A DNA stretch of 64,000 bases, from positions 1-64,000 of the forward strand of contig JAHLTZ010000036.1 of assembly GCA_025786725.1 (NCBI GenBank), in the 5' to 3' direction. Made by a program: the position numbers and the translations under genes. Of the stretch, positions 34,121 to 45,644 are shown piece after piece. The DNA comes from Syncephalis fuscata. Lineage: Eukaryota; Zoopagomycota; Zoopagomycetes; Zoopagales; Piptocephalidaceae. The notes under the pieces are model-generated. The model had not been told where the DNA came from and did not search any database. It worked only from the letters and a program-made list of their open reading frames with translations. Position 1 is the stretch's first letter, and each line of letters starts with the position of its first letter.

Positions 34121-36321
34121 CTAGTTGGCAGGTGTGGTGGTGGTGGCAGCAGCAACTACTGTAGCTTCAGCCTCATCTTCAACTGGCTTCATAGCCGGGA
34201 ATAAAAGCACTTCCTTAATATTGTTCGAGTCCGTGAGGAACATAACAAGACGGTCAATGCCTAGACCCCAGCCACCAGTTGGCGGTAGACCATACTCGAG
34301 TGCCGTACAGAAGTTCTCGTCGATAAGCTGAGCCTCATCATCACCGGCTGCCTTATCCTTCGCTTGTTGAGCAAAACGGCTACGCTGATCAAATGGATCG
34401 TTCAATTCGGTGTAAGCATTACAGATTTCCTTAGTAGCGACAAAGCATTCGAATCGCTCGCACAGCCCAGGAATATCCCGATGTCTAAGTATTAAGGTGT
34501 AAGTAACAAAGTGTATTTTTTAACCTCTACAATTAGATTTTCACTTACTTCTTAGCCAATGGACTCATAATCTGTGGATGGCCACAGATAAATGATGGGT
34601 TAATGCACTGAACTTCAATAAAGTCGCCCACCAACTTGTCGAGCAAACGAGCGCTGGTACGTGGTGCTGAGCAGTCCACATTGTGCTTGACACAGAGATC
34701 GCTTAAGAATTGGCGACCTTCCTCGGTGGCAAACGTTTCTGGCGAAGGGAACTTAACAGAAAGCTTATTCTCCAGCTCTTCAATCATATTGATACGACGG
34801 AATGGTGGAGTAAAGTCAATTTCCATTGGTGGCTCTTCGGGGCCATTGGCGTGATATGTCACCTTGTATCCACCGGTAACATACTTGACCATACCAGAAA
34901 CCATCGACTCGGTAATTTCCATAAGATCGTACATATCGGCGTAGGCCATATAGAATTCGCAAGTGGTGAATTCAGGATTGTGGGTCATATCAATGCCTTC
35001 ATTGCGGAATTGACGGCCAATTTCGTAGACACGATCCAGACCGCCTACCACTAGCATCTTGAGGTAAAGTTCGGGTGCAACACGCATAAACATATCAAGG
35101 TTCAAATCGTTGTGATGTGTGACGAATGGCTTCGCTGTGGCACCACCGGCAATCATGTTCATCATAGGTGTTTCAACCTATTAAATAGTGGTAGATATAA
35201 ATATAAATACATTGATCATTACTATTGGCATAGCGACGTACCTCAAGGAAACCAAGATTATCCAGGAAGCGGCGTACGTAATTGACAACCTTGGCACGAG
35301 AAATAAATTTGTTACGAACGTTATTGTTCATAATCAAGTCCAAATAACGTTGACGATAACGAGATTCCTATAAAATAAACTGTTAGTCTTTTTTATTCTA
35401 CAAGCTGGTCTATCTTTTACTTAATAATACTTACTTTATCGGTAAAGCCATAATGTGCCTTGGGCAACATGTGCAGGCATGGCGAAAGAAGGGTGACTTC
35501 CTTTGGGAAGATGGACAACTCGCCGCGCTTTGACTTGCCGGGGAAGCCACGCACGCCAACAATATCACCACGACGGAGATGGTCATGCATACGAGCGTAA
35601 TCGCCTTCAGCATCTTGTGCTTGAGCCATGATTTGGACCTTAATGCCTTCAGCGTGTAGATCGTAGAAGCGTAGATTGACACCAGATGCACGCTTGTTAT
35701 GAATGCGGCCTACGAACATTTATCGTTAGATTGGGTTATACTAATACTGATACTGATATAACTTTTAAATAGCCATTCTTACCTGCTACCGTAATAATCT
35801 CGCTCTCTAGACGTTCTCCAATCTCTAGCTTGCTGTATTTCTCGATAAAGTCCGTCAATGAAAGCGAAACGTTGAATTTATGCGGATAAGGTGTTGGACC
35901 TTCGGTGTACATTTTGGTGACGGCACGAGTACGCAATTCAAAGTATTGCTATAAAAATGTAAGCAGTGGTAAATGAGCTTATATACTATGGCTTACATTG
36001 GGATTCAGCTCTTCCTCATCGTCAGCAGCGGCAGTGGCTGCCTTCTTTGCCACGGGTGCTGGTTTGGCCGCCTATTTGCAACATTCTTGTTAGATTGCTA
36101 TATATGCTATATTATCTATTACCTTGGCTGCTTCTTTCTCGCGCTGCTTCATGCGACGCTTTAATTCGCTAAGCAGTAGTATTTGCAGTGGTTAGTATAC
36201 TGTATATACATATATCTATTGTTTACAATGCTGGTACTCACGTCTTAGAGACCTGCTCGCCAGTTACCTCATCGAGGTAGAGCTTGGTCGCGGCTGAAGC
36301 AGCAGTATCCTGGGCCGTCAT
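34121..36321 (-). CDS. KRS1: Lysyl-tRNA synthetase, class II, cytosolic type
   Basis: Charges tRNA-Lys with lysine. About nine exons on the minus strand. The N-terminus ([20 protein letters not shown]) is followed by a Lys/Ala-rich extension typical of eukaryotic cytosolic LysRS, then the OB-fold anticodon-binding domain ([40 protein letters not shown]). The class II core shows motif 1 ([20 protein letters not shown]), motif 2 ([20 protein letters not shown]) and motif 3 ([17 protein letters not shown]). The C-terminus is a short Ala/Thr-rich tail. The first ATG at 36321 is the only sensible start. All motif residues are present and no frame problem is seen. The 232 nt to the divergent Nudix gene probably hold both promoters. 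Confidence 0.96.
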
Positions 36322-36553
36322 GGCTGACTGGAACAAGGCGATTATGTATTGACAAACGGCAACAAATGAAGTCGACGGATCAAGTCAACAAAACAAGAAA
36401 AAGAATAAAGAACAAAAGCGTGGTATATTTTTTAGTTTATTTAAACTCCCCTTTAATACGCCGATAGTTGCCCATCGTTGTAACCTTGCACTCTACAGCT
36501 TGATAGTAGTGCTTACTATACACAACATCGATAAAGATTGATAGTGTAAGAAA

Positions 36554-37375
36554 ATGGATGGATCTAAGATCATCATAGATTTAATCATTGACGATAATAG
36601 ATTCGATATGAGTCAGTTGACGGTGACGAAGACAGCAACCATACCCACAATTGTTGTAGGCATTGTGGTGCTGGCCTATCGTTCAGTCAACAGTGATCAA
36701 GTCATTGTTGGTCTGCGAAAGGGCAAACATGGAGGTGGTAAGTAGTGAATTGCATACTAGTGTTGTCGAAAGCAATAATACTAAATGCTGCCGATATAAA
36801 CGTGTCTAATAGGCTCTTGGCAATTTCCAGGCGGTAATTCAGCGGTCAAGCATCAAAAGTAAAAGTAAAATACGTGTATCTTACATTTATTACATTATAG
36901 GTGGTCTAGAATTTGGAGAATCTTTTGAAGAATGCGCACAACGTAAGAAAGATCAATGCACAGCAAGATCATTTAATCGCTGATTATCCGATTAATTTAG
37001 GTGAATGCCATGAAGAAACCGGTCTAGAAATAGATGATGTACGGGTTATTACTTGCTTTAATGTACTTTTCAAAGAGGCAAATAAGCATTGTGTTGCAGT
37101 ATTTGTACGTGGTGTTTGTAAAAATCCAACGGCTGAACCACAGGTAAGATGCGATGGCTACATATAAAAATAAACATATCTTGTTTTGGCTTACTCAAGC
37201 TATTTGACTAGAATATGGAACCCGAGAAAAACGATGGCTGGCACTGGACGACCATGGCCGAGCTACGCGCGATGATTCGCCAATGCGTCCACTATTTGGC
37301 GGTACCGTTCCATTTCTAGCTTATTTGGAAGCACAGGGAGATCCTGATGGTCTACAATTAATATATACAGACTAA
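36554..37375 (+). CDS. Nudix hydrolase, NUDT15/MTH1-like
   Basis: Six exons, two of them very small (about 36812-36832 encodes SWQFPG). The assembled Nudix box GGLEFGESFEECAQRECHEE followed by TGL matches G-x5-E-x7-RE-U-xEE-x-GU exactly, so the metal-binding glutamates are intact. Upstream are a variable N-terminus and VGIVVLAYRSVNSDQVIVGL; downstream, EPEKNDGWHWTTMAEL resembles the C-terminal part of NUDT15-type nucleotide hydrolases, which clear oxidised or abnormal nucleoside triphosphates. To reach the expected ending (PLFGGTVPFLAYLEAQG) the frame has to step back one base near 37270; without that the protein stops at 37319. I take this as a missing base. The substrate is inferred. Confidence 0.83.
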
Positions 37376-37486
37376 TCTATAATGATTGTTATGTATTGAA
37401 ATAAATCGAGCTGTTGACAAATAATAATCACATTCTTTTAAGCTTCACACTGTGCTATTACAATTGTCGCTAAACACTCGGCAACA

Positions 37487-38804
37487 ATGGCTAGCACTGC
37501 TACTGCCTCTGGATCAGCAGCCGCCGAGACTGACCTTACCAAACTTGTATGGCACTTTCCGGAATGGCTTGGTGTAAGTATAGGCAATGATACGAGATGG
37601 ACGGGCGATAGATTAACAAGACGGCAACTTGTAGCAATTTGGTCCACTTAATCCCATTACTGTATTAGACTATTTCGAACACTCGCCGTTCTGGGATCCA
37701 ACCTGCAACAATGCTGTGCTAAAGATGCAAACGCAGTTTAACGCACTTGAAGCATTACAGGAACATCTACGGTAAGCAATGTAGTCGATTGTTGTAGTCT
37801 TATCAGCTAATATACCGCGTGTTAACTGTTTTGGTAATAGTCGCATGACAGGTGTAGAATTCTCGGTGATGCATGAACGATGGCCAGCTCTATTTGTTAT
37901 TAGAAAACAGCTACGTCGTGGGCCCAATGAAGGTAAGTTAGTGGACGTGTCATGTAAACATGTATATTAACATTGTTTTGTTAGTGGTACCATTGGCAGT
38001 TTATCACGTAGTGCATGGGCATGTATACCAATCACCAGACATGTTAACACTACTTAATACGCGTATTGTAGGTAAAGTGTGAATACAATAACAAAATTTG
38101 ACAAACCATTTATTAGTCGACGAGTCTGCATCATTTGGACAAAGCCATGAGTCGTGCAAGACAATTGGTAGATTTCCAACCGGCTCGTGGATATCAATGG
38201 CGTACGGAAGAGGTGATTAATGCCGAAAAAGAAAAGTACTATCAGCATGGTAAGTGGCCGATTTACAGTATGGCTATTATAAACAATATTGCATTATTAA
38301 CAAGTGATTAATTACCTAATTAATGATCAGAAATGGCCGTGTTAAGTATGGCTAGACGACAAGAAGCGCACCAATTCCATGTAAATATTGATCGGCTTAT
38401 GGCTTCGTTGGCCAGTGGTGCTGGCACATTTCCTACGAGCAATACTGCGGCATTTGCTGCAGGTACGGCCATGGGCCATGCAGGTACGTCTGGTGCTGCA
38501 TCGACCGGTCGTCTTACTTTGGCGTCAGTACAATCAGTTATGAGTCGTGCATCTCCAAATCAGCCAGGTAAACTGTCAATGCTAGCTGGTTTTGCTTAAC
38601 TAATAACAATGGCCATCGTTATAGCAGCTCAATTAGATGTAACACGTCGTAAAAAGAAAGGCGATGATGCAAGTGTATCGGGCAAGAAGAAGAAAAAGCG
38701 TAAGTTTATATAATAACGGTGTAGAAGAAATAACCAATGTGATGGATCAATTAGGTTCGCAAACTTCTCAGCCAATCTACGATAGTTCAAAAAGCAACAA
38801 TTAG
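37487..38804 (+). CDS. MED6: Mediator complex subunit 6
   Basis: A component of the Mediator head module linking activators to RNA polymerase II. About seven exons. The conserved domain begins LVWHFPEWLGPFGPLNPITV and continues DYFEHSPFWDPTCNNAVLKM, GVEFSVMHERWPALFVIRKQ, EVVPLAVYHVVHGHVYQSPD and ARQLVDFQPARGYQWR. These are the hallmark motifs of Med6 in order. The C-terminal half is low-complexity (Ala/Gly/Thr/Ser) and ends with a Lys cluster (RRKKKGDDASVSGKKKKKR). The start ATG at 37487 follows a leader without an in-frame alternative. Nuclear function is expected. No frame problem is seen. Confidence 0.94.
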
Positions 38805-38969
38805 CATAGACAATTGGTAGATATTTAAACTGGGTAGCTATTTGGTATAGTAATTTAATAAAAAGATGCAGTAAACATTTAATAGTTGTAATAATGGTAC
38901 AAATATTAAATTGGATATATTCTAACTATATTTATCCGCATATTAATCACCAATATATGTATATAATAG

Positions 38970-40333
38970 TCAAAGTTTATCTTGATCTGTGTTGACTACT
39001 ATAAAAGTGTTCCATGGACCACAAATACAACGATCGATTGTAAATGTTTTGTTTATAGGCAAGTTAATTAATTGCCACTTGCTTTGAGTGCTATCCAAAG
39101 AATGACCCAATTGACCATATTTATCTGAAATGATATTAGCTTTGATCCTATTAGCAATGGATATTACGTACTCCATCCACATGACCATACTGTATTGTCG
39201 TCTAATTTTTGTATTAATAATAAAAAGCTGTGCCAACTATAGTATTTACCTAAAGCAACAATTGTATGTCCTTCACCACAGGCCACCGACTGTATACTAG
39301 TCTCTACTGGAAACTCGATACAATTGGGATAGCCAGGATCCAACTTTTGTTCAATTGATAGTCCAAGCTGCCCATAATTGTCCCATCCAAATGTGTATAG
39401 ATCTTTGAATTCTAATTATCATGTATAGGATTGATTTGTTTACTTCGAGTATTTGATCAAAGTAGTAACCTACCAGTAATAATAGCGGAATGAAATGCAC
39501 CACACGCTATTTCGATCACTTTAATACCCTGCAGTGCCTCGATTACTTGTGGCTCAAATCTATCTGTGTATCTCCATGACCAAGCTGGCCAAATCTAATG
39601 ATAATAAATATAAACAAATGTTTAATAGTGAATACAAATAATGCCTACCTATTAGATCCCCAACTATAAAGCTGGCCATCATTGGCTAGTGCCAGCCAGT
39701 GAGCATGTCCTGAGACTATTTGTGTAAATTTTGGTTTTAAATTACACAACACTTTTAAAGAGTTGAATAGACTATCCGCCGGATTAGTAGCATCAATAGA
39801 TTTTAACCAGTTTGTATTTTGATTAGTATAGAGCAGTTTATCTAATAGATTGAATTAATAAATATATATATCTATAGTATAGCCGCACCTTTAATCATTG
39901 CTATTTGTCCTTCGTCAGATACGGCAACGCTTTGATACTGACCAAGCTGCACCCTGTAATCCTTTAATTCGGATGGCAGATAATGAGTCATTATCAAGTT
40001 ATCAGCACCATCAAGCTGTAGATATTGGCCAGTAGAGAGTAATTTGCCATACTTTACTGGCAATGTAGTGTTTTCTAATATATCACTTGATAGAATAGAT
40101 TCTGCCGCATTATCACCGTACAGTTGAAGCATCTGTTGTTGATTTCCCGCTTCATCTACTATTGAAACAATCACAAGAGTATGCATCCAAGTGGCGGTGA
40201 TAATGTCAGTTACCTTGGACATTACGCAAGGTGGCAACATCAAATGTTCATCTTTATCTCGATACTCCCACTGCGTATCAGTGCCTGATAGTTGCCCAAA
40301 CCTATTAAATCCACAGCTAATTATAAGACGCAT
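38970..40333 (-). CDS. RCC1-repeat protein (RCCD1-like)
   Basis: A beta-propeller protein built from RCC1 repeats, with about six exons. It starts MRLIISCGFNRFGQLSGTDT, the short first repeat typical of the RCCD1 subgroup rather than of the RanGEF RCC1. Repeat signatures recur downstream: LQLYGDNAAES, LYSWGSNR near 39650, LYTFGWDNYGQLG near 39380, VACGEGHTIVALG near 39260 and DKYGQLGHS near 39110, ending CGPWNTFIVVNTDQDKL. Members bind chromatin, histone demethylases or small GTPases; the partner here cannot be read from sequence. It converges with MED6 and diverges from the FKBP gene, sharing a promoter gap of about 200 nt. Confidence 0.82.
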
Positions 40334-40533
40334 TTCTGTTTCAATAACTTATCCAGCATAGTTATGACACGGCCAATTATTAAGTGTAAAACAAATTGGC
40401 AGTTTTACACACGAAAGTTATAGTTTTCTGTTATCGGAAAATATAAATGCACCATTCAACGTGATTACGTCGTCATCTTTACCTTTATCTACTTCTCTTC
40501 AACTGTTCTATTTCATCGTGCTATTCTGTCATC

Positions 40534-41017
40534 ATGACCACTCCAGTTCCTGCAGACTTTGTCGCCGTCACTCCAGACAATGGCATTTTGAAGCGCGTTA
40601 TCCAAGAAGGAAAGGGTAACACTCCAGACAACGGTGTTACTGCTGTTGGTAAGCTATATTTACGGCATTGCCACTACAACAAACTGACTTGGCTCCATAG
40701 TTCACTACGTGGGTACTCTTTACCCAACTGGCGAGCACTTTGACTCTAGCCGCAGCCGTGGCAAGCCATTCACCTTCCCATTGGGTGCCGGTAAGTTATT
40801 AGCAGCTATACAGTATATAAATAGAATATTTATAAACTATATGTATTTAGGCCGTGTTATCAAGGGATGGGACATTGGTGTAAAGACCATGCGCCCCGGA
40901 GAGATTGCCGAATTCATTCTTGCTCCAGACTATGCCTATGGTAGTCAAGCTGTCGGTAACGTCATCAAGGCCAACTCCACTCTTAAATTCGAGGTGGAAG
41001 CAATTGAATTCCAATAG
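40534..41017 (+). CDS. FKBP-type peptidyl-prolyl isomerase
   Basis: A single-domain FKBP with three exons (introns near 40649-40700 and 40791-40851). It reads MTTPVPADFVAVTPDNGILK, VHYVGTLYPTGEHFDSSRSR, GKPFTFPLGAGRVIKGWDIG and MRPGEIAEFILAPDYAYGSQ, ending NSTLKFEVEAIEFQ. The residues lining the FK506/proline pocket (Y in VHYVG, F and D in EHFDSS, F in FTFPLG, V and I in GRVIKGW, Y in DYAYG) are conserved. With about 110 residues in the spliced product, it is a cytosolic FKBP12-like or the first domain of an FKBP4/5-like protein; no further domain follows before the stop. Confidence 0.93.
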
Positions 41018-41859
41018 GGAAATATTGTTTCAAGCTATTCAAATATGCATGTGCGCTCATTTGATTGTCTATTGACTTGTTGAGGAACTATTTTACTTGA
41101 GCCTAATGTTTTTTTGAAAATAAAAGATATAGGACTCACTCCACTTCAACCGAATTTAATGCAAATATTATCAAATATTAACAAGCTTTACTATAGATTA
41201 TTCATAACTAATGCGCCATTAGTAATATGTTTATTATTTTACTCCAAGTATAATAGCAGTAATATGTTATTATTATCTTATTTAGTTTATTAATTCAATA
41301 TAATAATTTCTTTTTTACAGATACTAACATATTGCAGTTACATTTAGTACAGCTACATTAACATTGCTTATTTTAACAATATCAGTGATTTATTTACATT
41401 GTTTCCAATGCACTGATATTAACTAGTTTATTGATAATTTATAATAGTCTGGTGATTAAATGGCTATATTTAATAAATATTTACACATTTAAACCAAACA
41501 TTCTTTCTATTAAACATGATAATGAGTAGTGAGTGACATCAAAGCTTAAAATACTCATCATCACAGATATATAATCTAGTATAATATAGAACATGTCATC
41601 AGTAAAGCGCTGTGTGTTATAAAAAGAATAGATGGCAAACAATAATATAAGCAAATATAGAACAATGTCATCAGTAAAACAATGGTAGCATTTCAAAAAA
41701 GAATATTTTAAATAGATTACTATCTAAAAACTATTATTGCATGGTGCCTCTATATCAACATACGTGAATGTGACACATAATACATTTAGAAGAGTATACT
41801 GGTGAATTACTAGCTATATAAATAAAAAATGTATTTAATAAAAAATATTTATGGTATGT
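41018..41859. other. Intergenic, very AT-rich
   Basis: About 840 nt of AT-rich DNA between the FKBP gene and the tandem duplication. The only sizeable frame (41481-41696 minus) is AT-driven. No feature was recognised. Confidence 0.55.
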
Positions 41860-42113
41860 AAGATTAAATTAAATAAAAGTAAAGCATTATTAGTTCGACC
41901 ATATTATTAGTTATGTAAATCATACTATGCATAATATCCTAATTATCAAAATATTTGTTGTAGCTTTGTCTATTTAAAAAATTGAAACTTGCACGTTTTG
42001 ATTCCCCGTATTTATTTCATGTATATATTGATAAAAGATCGTTATCTATTTAGCATGGATATGTTTTAAAATAGACATTAGAAAAAACGTTTTTGGCTAT
42101 TATAGCATGTTTT

Positions 42114-42294
42114 TCCAATCCAGCACACTTTTTTGTTTCTATCCAATGTTCTATTTAGACACTATCAAAATATTTAAATAGCGCCATTGCATACGGCAAT
42201 AGCATAAACATTAAACACACAACAACTCTCTCCACTCTATCTTTTACACGCACTTCTAGAACACTATCGCGGATATTATATCACCACAAGAAAC
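42114..42294 (+). promoter_or_regulatory. Near-identical duplicated promoter, copy 1
   Basis: The stretch before the ATG matches 43641-43821 with a single C/T difference. It contains a TATA-like atatttaaatag about 120 nt upstream of the ATG and a pyrimidine-rich leader (aacaactctctccactctat). It is probably the core promoter and 5' leader. Confidence 0.65.
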
Positions 42295-42941
42295 ATGCGT
42301 ATCTTAGCAGTATTTTGATTGTGAGCTGTGCTCTTTCCCTTCAACTCTATGGCAATGATCGAGTTTTTGCAGCAAATGTACCTGGCACAAGTGTACTAAG
42401 CCTCCAACCAAAGAGCCCAAACAGTTGCTCCGTTAGTATGAGTAAAGACTATTGGCCTGGAAAACCTGCAAAAATATTCTCAGGAGAAAAATAACACTAA
42501 CAGCAAGTTGGGAAGAAACCATGTTAGGCTGTAAAGCCAATTGCAGAATTGGTTCAGAATTCTATCTAATTGATTGTTTATTAATGGAGGAATCGGCAGC
42601 TAAAGATTATATTAAGACATTAAACAATAGAAATCAGGTAATTAGTAATTGGAACATTTGCATTAATAGCTAACAAATTTAAATAGTTAAAAAGCTATTT
42701 TGTAAAAAACTATTACCATTGCTTTATATCGCCGCTACATTTAAACAAAATGGAATTATTAAAATTTTAATAAAATAATAAAATCATCTGCATTAATCTT
42801 TTCCATGACTATTTATTATAAATAATGGCAACTACTTAATGTGTATTTTTTGTTTTAGTAAATTGTATCATACTGCCAATAATCACGTTGGGCACTTATC
42901 TAGTCTTGATGTATAACATTGCAAGCACTAAATCATTTTGA
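42295..42941 (+). pseudogene. Broken copy of the small Cys-containing secreted/membrane protein gene
   Basis: Aligned to its neighbour at 43822-44444, this copy lacks one base just after the start codon (near 42301, giving an early TGA), lacks one near 42490, and is out of phase at the second exon's acceptor (near 42860). If the frame is followed past these points it shows a signal-peptide-like start, Cys in CSV, GCK, NC and IDC, and a C-terminal hydrophobic helix (IILPIITLGTYLVLMY). It is either a pseudogene or a gene with several missing bases in the assembly. I do not write out a repaired form. Confidence 0.6.
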
Positions 42942-43330
42942 AGATACGTGGTAAGAGGCACTGCAAAAAAGCACGAGATGTGCGTATTGCAGTACTAAAT
43001 AATTCGGCAACAGATTGTTGAAACTGCAGCAAAAATGCTAATGCAGCAAAGTAGTATCGTCGAGTGCTTGAGTTAGACAAGGGGAAAGCAACGTGTTTCA
43101 TCGATTGGCCCAGACACACATGGAACTGGAGAATTACGATACAGCTTTGGAATTAGTTCAACGTGGACAAAAGATATGATGTCTACTACACATTTTATAT
43201 CCATTGGGTCCACATATTAAGCTAGTTATACCCTGGAGATATTGCGTTCGAAACAATGCAAATACAAATCAACAAAAAAGGACCACGAAAGGGGCGAAGG
43301 AACTGCACTTGGTAATTTATCTATCAACTG
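42942..43330 (+). pseudogene. Dead fragment resembling an FKBP/TPR protein
   Basis: Frames broken by stops read YRRVLELDKGKATC, FHRLAQTHMELENYDTALEL and later IAFETMQIQINKKGP. The pattern (VLELD, then a TPR helix pair ending in ENYDTALELVQRG) is that of the TPR tail of FKBP4/5-type co-chaperones. Stops and phase changes are too frequent for one or two sequencing errors. It lies between the two duplicated genes. Confidence 0.5.
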
Positions 43331-43640
43331 GCTAATTGGTTAATTAAGATGTCAATTACTGCATAAATATTTGTAATATGTAAGATTAATTTAAATAAAA
43401 TAAAACATTATCAATTCAAATACAATGCTATTCAAGTAAATTATATATACATCTATTTTATTTATAACATGAGGCAACTTTTACACCATTATCTAGCTAT
43501 TTTGAGCAAAATGGAAACTGTTCACTCTGCTTCCCCGTATTTATTCTTTGTATATCGATATAAAACTTTTATCCATTTATCATGGATACGTTTTAAAAAC
43601 GGATGTTAGAAAGTACGTTTCTAGCTATTATAACAAGTTT

Positions 43641-43821
43641 TCCAATCCAGCACACTTTTTTGTTTCTATTCAATGTTCTATTTAGACACTATCAAAATAT
43701 TTAAATAGCGCCATTGCATACGGCAATAGCATAAACATTAAACACACAACAACTCTCTCCACTCTATCTTTTACACGCACTTCTAGAACACTATCGCGGA
43801 TATTATATCACCACAAGAAAC
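43641..43821 (+). promoter_or_regulatory. Near-identical duplicated promoter, copy 2
   Basis: Matches 42114-42294 but for one base, with the same TATA-like element and pyrimidine-rich leader. It drives the intact copy. Confidence 0.65.
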
Positions 43822-44444
43822 ATGCGTAGTCTTAGCAGTATTTTGGTTATGAGCTGTGCTCTTTCCCTTCAACTCTATGGCGCCAATCAAGCTTCTGCCG
43901 CAAGTATAAGCAAATGCTCCGTCACTATGGCTGCAAGTTATCCACTTAAAACGCCTGCAATGATAATACCATCAGGAAGAAAATTAGCAGTAGCATCACC
44001 TTGGGAAGATACCGAGAAAGGCTGTAAATCCAGCTACCAACTTGGTTCAAAATCTTGTCTAATTGAATGCTTGCCATTGAGTCCATCTGACGCTAAAAAT
44101 CGTATTATAGATCTGCAACGAAAGAATCAGGTAATTAGAATTGGAATGATTGTATTAATGACTAACAAAATCTTATATAGCTCTCTGACTATTTCGAGAA
44201 AAATGGACACTATTGCTTTATGCTATTGACACCTTCAAAATAACCTGATGTTATTAAGCTTCTAATAAAGCAGTAAAATTGTTTGCACTAATCTTTCTCA
44301 TAGCTATTTATTGCAATAATTGCCATTGTTCAACGTGTTTTTTTGTTTTAGCGAACCAATATTATTATACAACTGTATGTTGTCGTCATCTATATTGTCG
44401 CCGTATCTCTTGTATATAGCAACATACAAATAAGGTTTATTTAA
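43822..44444 (+). CDS. Small Cys-containing protein with signal peptide and C-terminal membrane helix
   Basis: Family not recognised. Two exons (43822-44130 and 44352-44444) encode 133 residues. The signal peptide is MRSLSSILVMSCALSLQLYG. The short ectodomain has four Cys, in KCSV, GCKSS, KSCLI and IEC. After the intron comes a hydrophobic helix (IIIQLYVVVIYIVAVSLVY) and a short tail (SNIQIRFI). It is probably displayed on the surface or in the secretory pathway by a single helix. A damaged tandem copy shares its promoter and signal peptide but differs strongly in the mature part, a pattern seen in rapidly evolving secreted proteins. The stop overlaps the 3' end of the convergent MGM101 gene by eight bases. 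Confidence 0.72.
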
Positions 44445-45488
44445 TTTCTTTGTATGGATATTCGAGTTGTGCAGTCTTGTGACGCCATAACTTTCTGCGT
44501 TTCTTAGTGGTTACATGCTCGGTCATGACCTCTACGCAGTTTTCCTGTTTAAATTTACGAATAAACGTAGGATCCCTATAATGTAATAGTAAAAGAATGA
44601 ATACTATGCCAATCCATCAATAACAACTCATAATACTTACCACAATTCTGAAGCAATACCCAAATCTTTGCAGCAACGCATCAAAGCGTTACTCTTGCAA
44701 CCTTCCGATGCGGTGGCCAAACCATCTGGGTCAAAATAGTCTTGTTCGCCACGAGCCTGTGCCACAAATCGACCACGGCACACCAAAGCATACTCTCGAG
44801 AAATGGTACGCGGTGATACGCTATGCTCACCACGAGGAGCCAGGCCCCAGCCTAAATGTCATTCCATTAGCATTAGACAATGATCGGCATTATGTAGCAA
44901 AGTATTGCCTACCACCAGGTCCAAAGGCGCGATTTAAAATGCGACGGTATTTAATTTCCGGTAAATACAAAAGACCGTCTATAAAATTGATTAATAAATC
45001 ATGTCAATCACTGAAGACTATTCAATGGCTACCTGGCTTAATTTCTACATCTTCTGGCGCAATAGGTGCCAAAAGAACATCGGCGACCTCTTTGGGAAAC
45101 GGTTCAACGGATAGACCGTGGAAGGAACGGGCCCAATCGCCGCTTGGATCGTTGATAAGACCGTCAGTTGTTGTTGTTGCTGCATTGCCTAGAATTGTAT
45201 CACTGGCCGGTGGGAAGGGTGCATGTGTTGCTGGTGCAGCTTTAGAGGCCGCAGAAGAGCTGGATGTGGTAGAACTAGAGCCGTATTTCGATGTTGACGT
45301 ATAGCTTGAGTAGAAGGCTGGGCGTGCTGCTGTTTGCCATGACGTGGCCTTTGTCTAATAGTCATGGTCATTTAAATAGTCGCAGTCTATAAGTGGCTAC
45401 TTACCATAGCAGGTTGCATACGAGACGCCGATCCACCAAGCAAGGAGGAACGACCGACTCTGACAAGAGATCGGGCTACTGATGCCAT
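44437..45488 (-). CDS. MGM101: Mitochondrial genome maintenance protein Mgm101
   Basis: A Rad52-like single-strand annealing protein of the mitochondrial nucleoid, needed for mtDNA maintenance in yeast. About five exons. The N-terminus [20 protein letters not shown] is a good mitochondrial targeting sequence. A Gln/Ser/Ala-rich linker follows, then the conserved core: [100 protein letters not shown] and [20 protein letters not shown]. The C-terminus is the usual basic tail ([15 protein letters not shown]). The conserved tyrosine/phenylalanine and Cys positions of the family are present. No frame problem is seen. Confidence 0.96.
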
Positions 45489-45644
45489 CTTATAAGTAAA
45501 GGAATAAAAGTGGAAAAGTAAAGAAAAATATACTAAATCGCGTTTATTAAATACTTTATAATGATTATTGGTGATTAGTAAATTATTACAATTATTATTA
45601 AAATATTGACTCATTTAATAAATAAATAGATTTAATCTTCCATC

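Larger units (their letters stand above)
41860..42941 (+). repeat. Tandem duplication, unit 1
   Basis: This unit aligns with 43370-44444. Similarity is patchy upstream (roughly three quarters to four fifths identical by eye), nearly perfect over 42114-42301, and low again within the gene body. Confidence 0.75.
43370..44444 (+). repeat. Tandem duplication, unit 2
   Basis: The partner of 41860-42941. The gene in this unit is intact. The FKBP/TPR-like fragment separates the two units. Confidence 0.75.

Noticed and set aside
44708-45304. 198-codon plus-strand frame
   Set aside because: It is antisense to the well-supported MGM101 exons and is a shadow of them.
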